This document shows, piece by piece, positions 1 through 11,400 of a DNA stretch of 64,000 nt. The notes under the pieces were generated by a model. That model did not search any database. It saw only the letters and a list, made by a program, of their open reading frames with translations, and was not told the DNA's origin. The stretch spans positions 5,146,001 to 5,210,000 of the forward strand of contig OY744463.1 in NCBI GenBank assembly GCA_963556145.1. The letters are read 5' to 3'. The translations under genes were made by a program, and so were the position numbers. Source of the stretch: Hygrocybe punicea. Taxonomy: Eukaryota; Basidiomycota; Agaricomycetes; Agaricales; Hygrophoraceae. Within the stretch, counting starts at the first letter, position 1. Every line of letters starts with the position of its first letter.

Positions 1-1346
1 TGCTATACCCGGGCACAGAAGACAATCATCGGTACATGATGGCAGATCTCAACCATCTTACCCATACCCAAACCAGTTACGGCATCTGTACTTGTGCTGA
101 ACTTGGCGAATATTACCATGAGTTCATCCAGATTTCAGGGTTCCTTTTAGACAAAGGTCGGATCTCTCCCCGAGAATGTAATATCACGTATGAGAACAGC
201 TTCCATGCTGAGCTCAAAAAGGATATCAAGACCCATCTACAGGACCAGAAACCAAACCACTTCCATAGCGATCCCTACGACTTCCAGGACTTTCATAACT
301 GCGCCCACTTTCTGCTGGCCAGAACCGCGGCTGAACCATCCACCATCTCTCATCTATTGTCAACCTCACCTGCTGCCATCAGGTATTCTACCCCCATAGA
401 ACCTGCTACCCGTTACCCGCTACCCATTCGCCATGACCTGGTCATTCCTAAAGTGGAACTGGTCGAACCCAACATGTCCAACCTTTTTCGCCTCATTTCA
501 CAACAACTTGCCATACTCACACAAGCTCTCACCAAATGTAACAATCCTCCAAATCCTTGTACAAATAGGGCCAAGTCGGCCACCTTGGGACAAGGGGTCA
601 CCAACTTCAATTGCCTCTTTTGCAATGATCTGTTCCATCATATCCGTGATTGTCCAATTTGTGAGCAGTACACTTGGGATGGGATATGCCGCAAGAATGA
701 GCATGGCCGCATCGTATTGCCCAATGGAATGTACCTTCCAAAGGCTATTGTCAGCAAAAATATGAAGGATTGGTTCAACGCATGGCATGCACAGAACCCC
801 AGCAACTGCGCTCCTCCTGCCCATAACCCCACGGAACCTTTCCAATGTGACCCTCCACCTCATGTCAAAACCAACTTCGTCTCTGCTGTCAAAGTACTGA
901 CCTATGAGCCTGAAGTCACTACCAAGTATGCCGACATCTTTCAGTCCACGACGTCCAACATTGACAATGACAATGAGCAGATCAAGGTCTTGGAAGCTGA
1001 AGTGCAGCAGCTTCATAAATGGGTTAGATTCGACAGTGTAGAAATCCCCTCAAAAGCAAAAGGTAAATCTAGAGAATCATATCCCAATCTGCCCGCCGCA
1101 TCCACGTCCATTCCCACCATGAAACCCACCAAGGAAACGTCCAGACCTATCAATGAGCAGCTGATCACTATAGTCCCCCCCTCGAATATGCAGCCAACTG
1201 AGCCGACCACCTTCATGCCTCGCACTCCCCAGAACCTTCCCACGTTGCATCCTCAATACCGCTACCAGGCCCCCATTGAAGATCCTGGTATCACTAAATC
1301 TGTCATCGACCATGCACTCGATTCTCAAGTTTGCATTTCACAATGA
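1..1346 (+). pseudogene. Ty3-type Gag, decayed copy, open at left window edge
   Basis: The reading frame is open from the left edge and aligns residue by residue with the Gag of the complete element at 34.8-37.4 kb (for example AELGEYYHEF against AELGEYYREF, and SDPYDFQDFHNCAHFLLA against the same block there). A CCHC zinc knuckle with spacing C-x2-C-x4-H-x4-C is visible near 613-655. The frame ends at TGA (1344-1346) exactly where the intact copy reads Arg in VSQRELLA, so this is a CGA to TGA nonsense change rather than the natural Gag end. The protease frame continues in register beyond it. The copy is on the + strand, opposite to the complete element. Confidence 0.85.
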
Positions 1347-1888
1347 GAACTCTTAGCCATGTCGTCCGATGCTTGCCATCACATGAAGGATCTCACCACT
1401 TCAAAAAAGGTCACCACCGAGACCAACAATGTAGAGGTCTTCCATTTCCATGCGCCCGAAATCCCCACCCGCGCCTGCCAACACTGCCAGGAAAATGTCC
1501 CACTCGTCATCGGCCGGGACTCAGTCCCTCTCCATGCTGTCTACCCCCTCATCAATGGTAAATTCATATTCGAGTGCATCCTCAACAATGGCTCCATGAT
1601 CATCGGCATGCGACACAATATTTGGGAGAAACTCAGTTACGGCCTGCAAAACATGAAGATGCGGATGCAATCTGCAAACCAAAGCAACAATGAAACCCTC
1701 GGCCGGATCGCCAACCTTAAATTCACCTTTGGTGACGTCGATCTATTCCTTCAAGTCCAAGTCGTCGATGACGCCCCCTACGAGATTCTCATCGGCCGCC
1801 CCTTCTTCACACTTTCCGAGGCCCTCATGAAAGATTATAAAAACAGAGAACAACAGGTCACAATCACAGATCCAAACACCGGTGCCAT
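1347..1888 (+). pseudogene. Ty3-type retropepsin domain, inactive copy
   Basis: This is the direct in-frame continuation of the Gag frame after the nonsense codon. It matches the protease part of the complete element: ECILNNGSMIIGMRHNIW here against ECVVDGGSMIIGMRRDLW there, followed by the flap-side motif ILIGRPF. The position of the catalytic aspartate (DGGS in the intact copy) reads NGGS-like LNNGS here, so the enzyme would be dead. The frame is cut at GAI (about 1888) by a solo LTR and resumes after 2793. Confidence 0.8.
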
Positions 1889-2793
1889 TGAAAGGGTGCA
1901 CTGCGGTAATGTGAACGGAATCAAATACCAACTCTACCACAGTGCTGTACAAATTCTGAGGGGTTCAATCTCGATCCAAAAGGTTAATAAAAATACTCAG
2001 AGGTGCTCTGGATAGCTGTGATGATGTTTCCAATGTGCACGAGGTGTGCGATGTGTGTGGTGTGCGTGAAACTGTCAGCGATGTTTTCAGTATATATGTA
2101 GCACTTTGTAGAAGGAATGCAAAGTCTTAATAGAGCATAGCAGAGCTATTGCATGGACGGCGCAGTAAAGAGGTGATATACATAGCACTTTGTAGAAGGA
2201 ATGCAAAGTTTTAATAGAGCATAGCGGAGCTATTGCATGGACGGCGCAGTAAAGAGGTGATATGATAGACTGGAATCAGGAGTATACAAGACGTCTCTCT
2301 AGTATGTAAACTATAGAGGGTATTTATGTGAAGTTGGTTGTTAGGACAATAAAGGGTGAAGAAGGCAAGACAAATAGATGGCGTGCGACAGAACTATGGT
2401 GCAATAGGGATGAAATGGAACTGAAACAAAGGGTATAGCACCATGCGAAGCAATTTCCAAAATATCTAGAGGATAGGAGCTATAATGTTTGAAATAAGTG
2501 AAACATGTCGCATAAAGACTTCCCTGGAACCAGAACGGAATCAGAATGGAATAGGGTGAATGGTATAAGCGTGGGTGATGTCAGAGAGGCTCGAAATATG
2601 TTTCCGAAGGGGCGAAGAGCTCCAAAGAAAATCGCCATAATGTTGAGGTATCGCCTGTATCGCGCGCATATCGCAGTTGCATCGCAATGGAGATACATAT
2701 AAATTGGGATGTTTCGCTGTGAATCGCAGCATGTCGAGGCTAGAATAGGTCCAATAGAACATTTCTGTGCTTAGGGACATGCACTGCATATCA
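1889..2793. repeat. Solo LTR, family 2, copy A
   Basis: A 905-bp block starting TGAAAGGGTG and ending GCATATCA (TG..CA) interrupts the decayed Ty3 protease between codons GAI and VTLP. A second copy with the same ends lies at 41773-42584. The flanks CCAT and CTGT would be the degraded 4-bp target duplication, which is intact (CCAG) at the other copy. Within this copy an 84-bp unit beginning GCACTTTGTAG at 2101 is repeated at 2185, which explains most of the length difference from the other copy. No internal coding region is attached, so it is a solo LTR. Which strand is sense cannot be told. Confidence 0.75.
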
Positions 2794-3310
2794 CTGTCGT
2801 TACCTTACCCACCATCAAGCACAATCAGAAGAACCGACAAGAGTGGTCCGACACCAGAAAGCTGGATTTTTAGAAGTCAAGGACCCAGAGATACCTCTCG
2901 GGAAGGACACACCAGGAGATGAGAAGCCACCACTTGAAAGTGACCACACATATACCACAAACTATTCTTCCCTTTTGCCATTTCCCTTAGAAGAGGACTT
3001 ATGTTTTTCTATCGATTTAGATTTCTCCTCATCTCAGCCTCAGACTGCCACCCAGTATATCTCATTGTTGACTGATGTACAAAATCAGATACATACTACC
3101 GATACCCTTCCTTCCTCTTGTTCCATCTCTGCTCCCACATCATCTGTTTCCCCTTTGAATGTTTGTAACAGCACCCCTACTGAACATGCTGTTTATATCT
3201 CATATACAACCCCCCCCTACCAGGGACCTAAAAGGTGTCATCACCAAGAAAAAGTATAAAAAGGTAGCCGATCGAATCTGCCCAATCTCTACACAGGAGA
3301 CATGGGAAGA
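2794..3310 (+). pseudogene. Ty3-type Gag tail and Pol N-terminus, decayed
   Basis: After the solo LTR the Ty3 sequence resumes with VTLPTIKHNQ, SDTRKLDF and a stop (Gag frame). In the -1 frame the Pol N-terminal region then follows with FLEVKDPEI. Near 3229-3285 the translation RDLKGV and KKKYKKVADR matches RDLKGVVVRKKYKKVANR of the complete element, after one frame change. The copy then stops and gives way to unrelated AT-rich DNA. Reverse transcriptase, RNase H and integrase are absent. Confidence 0.75.
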
Positions 3311-4001
3311 TATCTCCACTTCGAATAATGTCTAGATAATGACTTATAAATTGAAATTATTTTCATTGTTATCTCCAATACGGATATTATACAGAAAATA
3401 AACATTTCTGGAAACAATTTCTAGAGACAAAATAGTGCTTCCCGAAAGTATAATTATTCTCGCTCTTATTGTTTTCCTTATTTTGTAGCGGTATTTGCAA
3501 TACAGAAAACTAGTCAAATTCTTAAAATATTCCCACTGATATCCGTAACGTGGAAATCAACTCAATTGTTTAGACTATCTGAGCCATAGATACCGACCTG
3601 ATATTCTGTAAAAATTAATCCTATTTGTCTACAAAATACATTAACTATTAGGACGGAAGATATCGATCAGGAAATATAAATTATTTGCTTCGGTTTCTGA
3701 CTTCCAGATACCCAGCCAGAATTTTATATTATCTGGCTTCCAGATATTCAGCGGCCCACTGATTGGCCCGCTCAGAGGCCCACTTGGTGGTCACTCAGAG
3801 ACCCACTTAGTGGCTGCTGCTGCCGGGGCTGATATGGCAGTCCACGCTCTCCCCACCTCGTACACCTCTGGACCCTCTCGCAACCCCCTCAGTACAACTG
3901 CACCCTCTTACCGTCAGCGCTGTTCATCTGCGCCCTGCACCTTTCATACTTCATATAGACCTTATATGTGTGCTGTGGCATTTGTGAAGGATGGAAGGAG
4001 T
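3311..4001. other. AT-rich spacer, no gene seen
   Basis: This stretch is AT-rich with scattered repeats of the words CCAGATATTCAGC / CCAGATACCCAGC and, near 3750-3810, of CCCACTNAGTGG-like words. Short open frames exist, but none shows a recognisable domain or a convincing splice pattern. It may be remnants of a short mobile element, but no ends were found. Confidence 0.5.
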
Positions 4002-4730
4002 CTATATTTCAAAAACTACATGAAAAGAATTGTGTGCCAAATCATGGTCCACTGGCTGGTTCTGTGTAAACTGGGTAAGGCTAAGACTAGGGATGATCAA
4101 AGATCGCCTTACCGCACTTGTAGGTGCCGGCTGTTTCTTTGTTTTCGTCAACCGGTGTGAAGCATTTTTCAAGTAGATGCGGAGGAGATCGGCAATCGGC
4201 CAATCATTGTTGTATCTATTAAGGATGGGGTATTTCTTCTCACCTAATGGATCATCAGCCGCTACACCAGATAGTTTATATCAGTTGAATTGACCTCATC
4301 AAAGACCTTCTGCACCTTCACAACATCCTGCTTCGGGATTGTGGAATTGAGGTTGAGATGAGTGGAGGCTAGTCCATGTATGTAATTCTGCTCGCACGTG
4401 AGTGTCGAAGGTCCAAAAGGAAGAGCTAGTCAAACCTGGACTTCGCTATAGAAGTCATGTTTCCACCTTAACTTATCCTCCAGATTGTAACCGTCCCGAT
4501 TCAGGCGTGTCACCTGGCCACTGGGTTTAGAGATCAGGGAGTCGGTCGCATCGCACAGTGTATCATCGAGGAAAACGTCGTGGATGGGGGTGTTATCGTT
4601 TGCTCCTTCGTTTCTGATCCTTAAGAGTCCACCATCTGGCTTGAAAATGACCCTAGATGACCATAGCGCAGGGTTGAGTAGCTGACACTCAGGACTAAAG
4701 CGAGTTCTACCTGTCGGTGGATGGTAACGA
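4002..4730 (-). pseudogene. Agaric-family gene fragment, target of the Ty3 insertion (3' part)
   Basis: Read on the minus strand, this is the continuation of the frame that starts at 38298. The two parts join across the Ty3 insertion at the ACGA target duplication without changing frame (RFIQRR | YHPPTGRTRF). It encodes blocks such as SSRVIFKPDGGLLRIRNEG and LALPFGPSTLTCEQNYIHG, then, after a frame change, YPILNRYNNDWPIADLL. From memory these resemble an anonymous family that is common in agaric genomes; its function is unknown. At least one TGA (4435 region) and a TAG lie in frame, so the gene was already dead or died after insertion. Confidence 0.6.
4727..4730. repeat. Target site duplication ACGA of the Ty3 element
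   Basis: ACGA directly precedes the LTR TG at 4731 and is found again at 38260-38263 directly after the other LTR's CA. This proves that the two LTRs, 33 kb apart, belong to a single insertion. Confidence 0.85.
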
Positions 4731-5396
4731 TGTGACGGCGAGTGTGGTTGTAGATCCGAATGGGAATCTACTATGAAGGGTGATCAGCTAGTAGAAGTGA
4801 TCAAAGGAGTGGCAAGTAGAGAATCCGAGGTCACGTAAGTGGGAACCGGAGAGGATTGGACCTTTCTGATTGGTCGGGTTGGTGTCCGGATTGATTTGGG
4901 TGTCGGATCCGGTTGGGTCGTGAAGTTTGACGAAGAGTTTTTAGGTATAGTGAGGGCGGGTTTGTTACGGGATAACGGAAAGTGGTGAGAGACTTAGTAC
5001 GAAAGGGTTCTGTGCGTTTTGGGGTGAAGAGTCAACTTGTATTATTGGTACAACTATCTCTACATTTTATAGTACTTAAACAAGGCGGTGCTCTGCACAG
5101 GCCAGTTAGGAGAAGAGGCAGTAAACGTCAAATCTACTGAAACATATCAACCCGATCAGTGTCTCTACGAAACGTGATAGGAACTGTAGTATAGGAGTGA
5201 ACCGGTGTTGATGATCGTCGTGATGAGAACGTATACAATCGGGTTGAGCGCCGCCCTGTGTTACGGATCGGATCCGGATCCGGGTTTGGTGGATTTTGGA
5301 ACGTATTTCGATCGGGTTCATTATAGGTCTTTGTGCGGATTCGGGTTGTGTCGTATATGTCGGGTTTTCGTGTATAGAGGGACCCTGCCCTCTACA
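4731..5396 (-). repeat. Ty3 3' LTR (666 bp)
   Basis: It is the direct repeat of 37554-38259. On the minus strand it begins TGTAGAGGG and ends CGTCACA. It has one copy of a 20-bp unit (GATTGGTCGGGTTGGTGTCC) that is present three times in the other LTR. Four substitutions between the LTRs were noticed by eye, three of them at CpG sites. Confidence 0.93.
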
Positions 5397-5410
5397 TCTC
5401 CCCCACACTT
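5397..5410 (-). promoter_or_regulatory. Polypurine tract of the Ty3 element
   Basis: On the minus strand the 14 bases before the 3' LTR read AAGTGTGGGGGAGA, purine-rich and abutting the LTR start TGTAGAGGG. This is the expected place and composition for the plus-strand priming tract. Confidence 0.75.
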
Positions 5411-5689
5411 CTAATAGAGACCATCCCTGGTCAATCCGTCGGTCAAATAAGCTCGAGGTCGATCCGGATTGGAATCCAACACGTCGGATTGTCATATGGT
5501 CGTACAGGTGTGTGCAAGCCGACGGCAACCCGGGGATAACGATAAGAATCCGCGAAAACCCAAGAAGGCAACCGGGGCCGAGCATAAACAAAGCCGCCAC
5601 GTGACTGCGTCAACAACGACACACAAGAAAAATTTTCTTACGCGACATCAACAACAACAACCCCACCAATACTACTCAGTTATCACAAG

Positions 5690-7174
5690 ATGCAACGCTC
5701 CCACGACGAGTTTCTCCAAGCCCTCGATGAAAACACGCGCCAAGACCTTGCCGACGCAATAGCGGAGGTGCGGGAGGTTGACCAAACGGCCCATGAAGTC
5801 ATGCAAGAGGGCCGCGAGGCGGAAGCGTCCCAATGGGTCTTCAGACGGAAGCGGGCACTGGTACGTGGTCGAATAGCACATCGTAGGCCAATTCACAACT
5901 GAACGTAACGCGGACAACAGCGTGCCTATGTAGGTATTACCGCGGAAATCCGGGAGAGCGGGATCGAGGTCGTCGAGTCCGCCGGATGGAGGAGCGCCGG
6001 GATGCTGATGGTGGAAATCGAACGTTGGATCGTGAACCGCCAGGAACATATACGATGGGAACAGGAGACGGCAACCCGAGAGGCAGCAGAGGAGGCACAA
6101 CGCCGGGAGGAGGATCGAAGGGAGGCTGAGGCGGCAGCGGAAAGGAAACAGGCGGCTGAAAAGGAAGCGACCCGACGCCAGAAGGAACGAGATGAAGAGG
6201 CAGCAACTGCTAAACGGGACTATGAAGCCAAGCGTAAACGACTGGCGGCCGAATTCGTCCTGGAGCAGCAAAGGAGAAATGTCGAGTACCGGATGATTCC
6301 GGACGGGTTCGAGGGCGTAGGGGAGTTTTCGCAAACGCAACATACGGACGGTCCGGTTGGTGGGGCGGCCGACGACGAGGACGACGCAGTTTCCTCGCCC
6401 TCGAATCACGAAATGGAGTGGGAGGCGGCCCAACTCAAGGAAATCAAGCAAACGAATCCGGCAGACGACGGTTTGAAAGACTTCTCCGTCCCGAGGGGAG
6501 AGTTGGAGGGGCCAGCGGGGGAGGACCAGAATAACGGACCGTCCGTACGTCGTCCCTCCTTCACATTGTGCCAACTAACGAAGTTCCAGCTAACCAGTCC
6601 ATTCCGTATTCAACAGTGCGACGGGTGCGAAATCGCGAAGGAAGCCTGTCGAGGAGTCGAGGGCTTTGCCTGCGAGCGGTGCAAGCGCTTGAAAAAGAAG
6701 TGCATATTGGCGGCAAGGGGCGCAATTGGAGGGGTGAAAAAGACCGCACGAAAGGGAAAGGAGAAGGCTCGTAACCCGGCCGCGAAGCACAAGATCATCC
6801 TGATGGTCAAAATCCCGGTCAAGCGCAAGGTACCGGTCAAGGGGCCGTCAAGTAGTAAGCGGACGCTCTCGGAGGTGGAACCCGACTCGGAATCAGAGGC
6901 GACGGATCCGAAAGAACTCGAGGTCCCGAGGCACGTACTGAAACGGCCCTGGATAAGTGAAGACTTCGAGGAAAACCTCAACTATATGTGGCAGGTCGCC
7001 AACAAGTCCCAGAACGACATCGCGATGGCCGCAGAACAACTCGCCACGTACACGGCCGCGGTCAATTCTCGTCTCACAACGATAACCCAACAACTCAACC
7101 GGATCCGCGCCAACCACACACTCCTCATTACGCAACTCGAAATTGTGGGCGTCAAAACCCGGGGAACAAAGTGA
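5690..7174 (+). CDS. Spliced antisense gene inside the Ty3 element: coiled-coil, cysteine-cluster protein
   Basis: The gene lies on the strand opposite to Gag-Pol, between the integrase stop and the 3' LTR. Exon 1 is 5690-5860, a 60-bp intron runs GTACGTGG..GACAACAG (5861-5920), and exon 2 is 5921-7174; the phase-0 join gives 474 residues. The N-terminal part (MQRSHDEFLQALDENTRQDL) is followed by a long Glu/Arg/Ala coiled coil (about residues 100-190), an acidic stretch, a cysteine cluster with C-x2-C..C..C-x2-C-x6-C (CDGC ... CERCKRLKKKC), a Lys/Arg-rich stretch and a helical C-terminus. The cluster resembles fungal DNA-binding zinc clusters, but this was not proven. A decayed relative at 41.2-42.8 kb keeps the exon order, which supports the model. 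The function is unknown. Confidence 0.75.
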
Positions 7175-7508
7175 CGGGTTCCGTGGAGGAGAAGCGTCGG
7201 GAGGCCGGCCGGTCTGTACATATAAATGTGTAGTAAAATTTTGACACTTTTTCGGACTGAGAAACGAATAGACATAAAAAAAAGAAAATCGACACTCTAT
7301 CAGCTAGGTCCCCACTGGCAAGGGTGAAGCCCGAAGACTTTCCAAGCACGGCGTGATCGGGACTAATCGCATCATTCGAGTTCGTGAAATAAAAACGAAA
7401 AGGGGAGCGGAAACAGAAGGAGTCCAAAACTGAAACAGATAGTATCCCACCGGGTAGACCTGATGAGTACCAGCGGGTTGAAACCAGACCAAAACGGGGT
7501 ACGGGTGG
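7175..7508. other. Intergenic gap between antisense gene and integrase stop
   Basis: About 330 bp between two convergent stop codons inside the Ty3 element. No further gene or clear signal was seen. Confidence 0.5.
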
Positions 7509-8342
7509 CTAATTGTCATCAACGGGTTCATCAAACACTGGTAATTCGTCAGCCGGAGAGGCGGATCCGTTAGACGAGACGTCGGGTTCGTGCGTGTTCA
7601 CCGGAAAGCGCAGAAAGCCGTCAAGGGAGATCGAGAGACGCGAGCGGCTATAGTATGGTATAAGCCGGAACGCCGCGTACCGGGTTCGAGAAACGGTTCC
7701 GTCTAACTCGGCAAGAATGTAAGACTGACCCTCCGTCTTGCGGACGACAATCATTGGACCAAACCAACGCGGCTTTGACTTCCGGTCTAGAGACATCTCG
7801 ATCCGTGAATTCCGGATGAGTACCAGATCGCCGGGTCGCAAGTCGTAGCTTTTGATCGTATTCGCAAATTTCTCTTCAAACTGTCGAACGGATTCGAACC
7901 GTGACTTGAGTACACGATCCCTAATGGTGTCAAGGTCCTCTGGCCGTTTCCGTAGTTGTCGGGCACGGAGAGCAATAAGTTCCGGCGTCGTCATAGCACT
8001 TTGCCGTGGAACCAAATATGTTGCTTCAGCTAAGTCGAACGGAAAGAGGGGCTCGACACCATGAGCCATATAATACGACGAATACCCGAGGTCACGGTGG
8101 GTTGTAACCCGTTCTGCCCAAAATACCGAGTGTACAACGGTGTGCCAACTCCGCTCGTCGCCATCGCATGTTTTCATTATTGCTTCGCGAACATCCCGAT
8201 GACGACGTTCGACGGGTCCGTTAGCCTGTGAGTTGTAGGGGGAAATCCGGATGTGTCGGATACCAAAATGGTCCGTGAGGTAATTGAGTGCGTCGACGAA
8301 CGGAGGGCCGTTATCCGTGACAATTTCTTCCAAAGCACCCCA
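7509..8342 (-). pseudogene. Ty3 Pol, C-terminal half of integrase (3' fragment of the split gene)
   Basis: This fragment continues the Pol frame of 31995-34820. It starts with W-G-A-L directly at the Helitron junction (TGG at 8342-8340) and contains IVTDNGPPF (second catalytic Asp) and GPVERRHRD (catalytic Glu). The C-terminal integrase region follows with DLRPGDLVLIRNSR and a beta-rich tail near WFGPMIVVRKTEG, as in the GPY/F module of Ty3 integrases. The frame is intact up to its stop at 7509-7511. The first catalytic Asp is in the other half (YIDTM), so the enzyme cannot be made from this locus. Confidence 0.9.
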
Positions 8343-8374
8343 CTAGTGGGGTGTGGGCCATTGCTTTGCATGGC
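8343..8374 (-). other. Helitron 3' terminus: hairpin plus CTAG
   Basis: On the minus strand the order is GCCATGC, loop AAA, GCAATGGC (one bulged base), ten bases, then CACTAG-T. The hairpin 10-12 bases before a CTRR end and the following T match the textbook Helitron terminus. The CTAG also forms the centre of an accidental palindrome with the flanking Ty3 DNA (CACCCCACTAGTGGGGTG). Confidence 0.85.
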
Positions 8375-8411
8375 ATGTTACTCGTCCCTTCTTTTAGCAA
8401 GAGAACACATA

Positions 8412-11400
8412 TTAAGATTGAGCATATATAAACAGTACAGCATTATTACCATTACATGACAATAAATTAATATTTGAAAAGTTATCTATATCACCTTCAT
8501 TAATGCAAATTGATCTGGTTGATATACCATCATGAAACCATACCATACTGTTGATGAATATGCGGGCAGTAAAATGTGCATCACCAAAGTACACAATTCC
8601 TCTCAATGTGTAAGCAGTGGATATGTCATCAATTGACAAGTTTATAACTTGACTAATTATTAAATTCTCAATAGAGTCAACTGTAAACATGATTAGAGGT
8701 GGAATTTTGTTAAATGCAATAAATTTAGTAATCTCTCCCCAACACAATTGACATTTGTGCCGTTGTCTATTAACTATGATTTGAGCAAGACATGTTGAGA
8801 TTGTTCCAGAAAATGAATATGAACAATGAAAGATGGCGTCACATCTATCATTTTCCAGAATGGTTATGTTTTCACAATTGATACATTTAAGACAAGTTGA
8901 AGTCATTGGTTCATTTGCTTTCATTATATAATGGGCCAAATCACTTATGGCAATGCCAACTTGACCATAAGGAAATATTTCGGGTTTATCTTGATGCAAT
9001 AAATGTCTGATTGTATTTCTAACTGTTTCTAAATCTGTTGTGTGATTCTTGGATCGTTTGAATCCTAAGCTCAAAATCTTTAATATTTCATTGATGCTAT
9101 TGAATCTTTTTTTCCAACTTGATGGATCTTCATTCCATATTGCTAGTAATATTGTAAAGAGTGAATCATAAGCACAGCTCCAATCTTCCGCATCCCATAT
9201 AAACCCTTTTGGTTCATTTAATTCAATAGTACTTGTTTTTCGTCTTTTTTTCACTATGGAAGATGAACTTACAACTTGTTGTAATTTTCGTTTTTTATTT
9301 TGCAATACATTGGCCATCGAATTTTTATGAGTGACAGTGATTGGAACAGTTCCTTTTGCAGGAACAAAGTTGAGGTTTCTGAAATCTGCCTTTTGATTTT
9401 TGTTCATATGTTTAATTAATTGCCATGGAGAGGGCTGTGTTGTGTATTGATTTAGTTGCTCCGTGGCTTTCCATGCGATAGCATGATGAATGTTTTTTGG
9501 AATATATGACTTTCCTTTCCATTTTCTAAATTGATCAATGATAGAATTTCGCTGATCTCCCTTGACATGGTCTGGTAAGAGTCCTTGATATTTCAGTTTG
9601 GTAATCTCATCAAGCAGTTCTAATTCTCTGAATTCCTGCCTGAGATATCCAGAAGCACCCCCAGTAATTACTTTAGGATCAAAGCCTTGCATGATGATAG
9701 TTCCTGCTGCAGAAGCACTTCTTGATAAGCAAGTATAATAGGATTGGTGGTTTCTACAACTACTGAGGTCAACCACATTGTTAGGACGAGTACGTCCTTG
9801 ACATGCATAATCAGTCATTGCAAAATTAGGTAGTACCAACACTTGTTCTCTTGACAAAGATATCACATCATCATTGGGTAATGAGCACATGGTGGAAGTG
9901 ACATGTTTTGTAATCGGCACAACATTTTCAGGAAGTCCTTCTATGTTAATTTTTTTTGGAGGATTCAATAATCTGACAAATAAAGTGTCCAGTACAGTTT
10001 GTTGCTCAGGACCTATTGCACTCTGCCAACCCACAACTATGCCCTCTGCTCCTTTGGTAATGCAGCACTCTGTTGCATCATTGTTCCTCAGCATCACTGG
10101 CATGCCTACACATAAGTCCAATCTTCCTGGTATATGATCAGAGGATGATGCATGTGGTTGGCTCCAAAGTAGCTTTTGGAGTGAAGGTTCCAATATCTTT
10201 GTGTGTCGAATAGGATCCAAAATTGTTGACATGTGATGAGATTTTCTTTTGCTATTGGAACTAGTAGGATCATTCCATCTGTCTATGGAATAGAATGATG
10301 TTAATGGTCTCCTATTTTCAGCAGCAAAACGTTGAATACCAAGTTCATTGATTTTGTCTTTTTGTGCATTCAATGCAGTTATAACTGACACATTCCTGAA
10401 TTTCTTTTGGGCTAATTTTGGATCATTTGGACCTTTTCCTGCAACACGAGTACGAAGAAATGCAATATCTTTGGGAGTACATGCTTTGTATCTCATGTTT
10501 TCCAAAGCAAGCCTCAGTTGGACATCTTCTTCTGACTGATTGGTTTGTCTCATATTTTCACGTAATATAACAACTGTTGTTATTTGATGCCAAAGAGCTT
10601 TGCCTATAGCCGCTTCCTGATTTGCTATAGTTTGACTGGAATTGATTTGGACACCAACGGTTCCAGAGTATAAAGGAGCACCACTCATAGCTGGTGGAAG
10701 TTGGCCAAAATCTCCTGCAAATATCATATTAATGCCACCAAAGGGTTCATCATAAACACCACGTGCTTTTGCACACTGAGCACTGATTTTATACATATCT
10801 CTGCAAGATAACATTGACACCTCATCAATGAAAATGTAATCCACACCATCAAGATTGGCACGTACTTGTGCAAGGGAACGAGATGATCCTCCCTGATTAA
10901 TTCCAAGAATGGAGTGATATGTGGATCCATTTACAAGGGCAGCAGCACCACCGGTTGGTGCAAGAACCACAAATCGATGATTTTCGTTGTGTTTACCAAA
11001 AAAACTAGTCAATGCTTTGATGACTTGTGATTTCCCTGTGCCTGCCATCCCACCAAGATACATGCGTAGCTTATCAGAACCGTTAATCAAGGTAGAGTGA
11101 TTCGCAATGATATGAAATGCTCTCTTTTGGTCAGTGTTCAACTTGTAATCATTGATAGTTACATCAATAAGATGACGATCAGCTCTGTTTGCAGGAATAA
11201 ACATATGGTTGATGTATGCTGCATCCACTATCTTGACATCATTATATTGAAAATTTCCCAATTTATTTATGGTTGCTGTGTTTGTTGGTAAATTTTTATT
11301 TCTGTCATTGATGATTTCCTTTTTCTTTGCAAGGACTGCAGTTCTCCACAATTTTGCTGATTGTACTACAGGTGGTTCTATAGGTATCAACGGTCCTATA

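Noticed and set aside
5672..6574. 300-codon open frame on the minus strand opposite the antisense gene
   Set aside because: It is the mirror of a GC-rich, Glu/Arg-rich coding exon; no domain, and the + strand gene has a paralogue and a conserved intron.
8334..8356. 18-bp palindrome CACCCCACTAGTGGGGTG taken as the Helitron terminal hairpin
   Set aside because: Half of it is Ty3 integrase DNA (codons W-G-A); the real terminal hairpin is at 8357-8374 and the palindrome is a coincidence of the insertion site.
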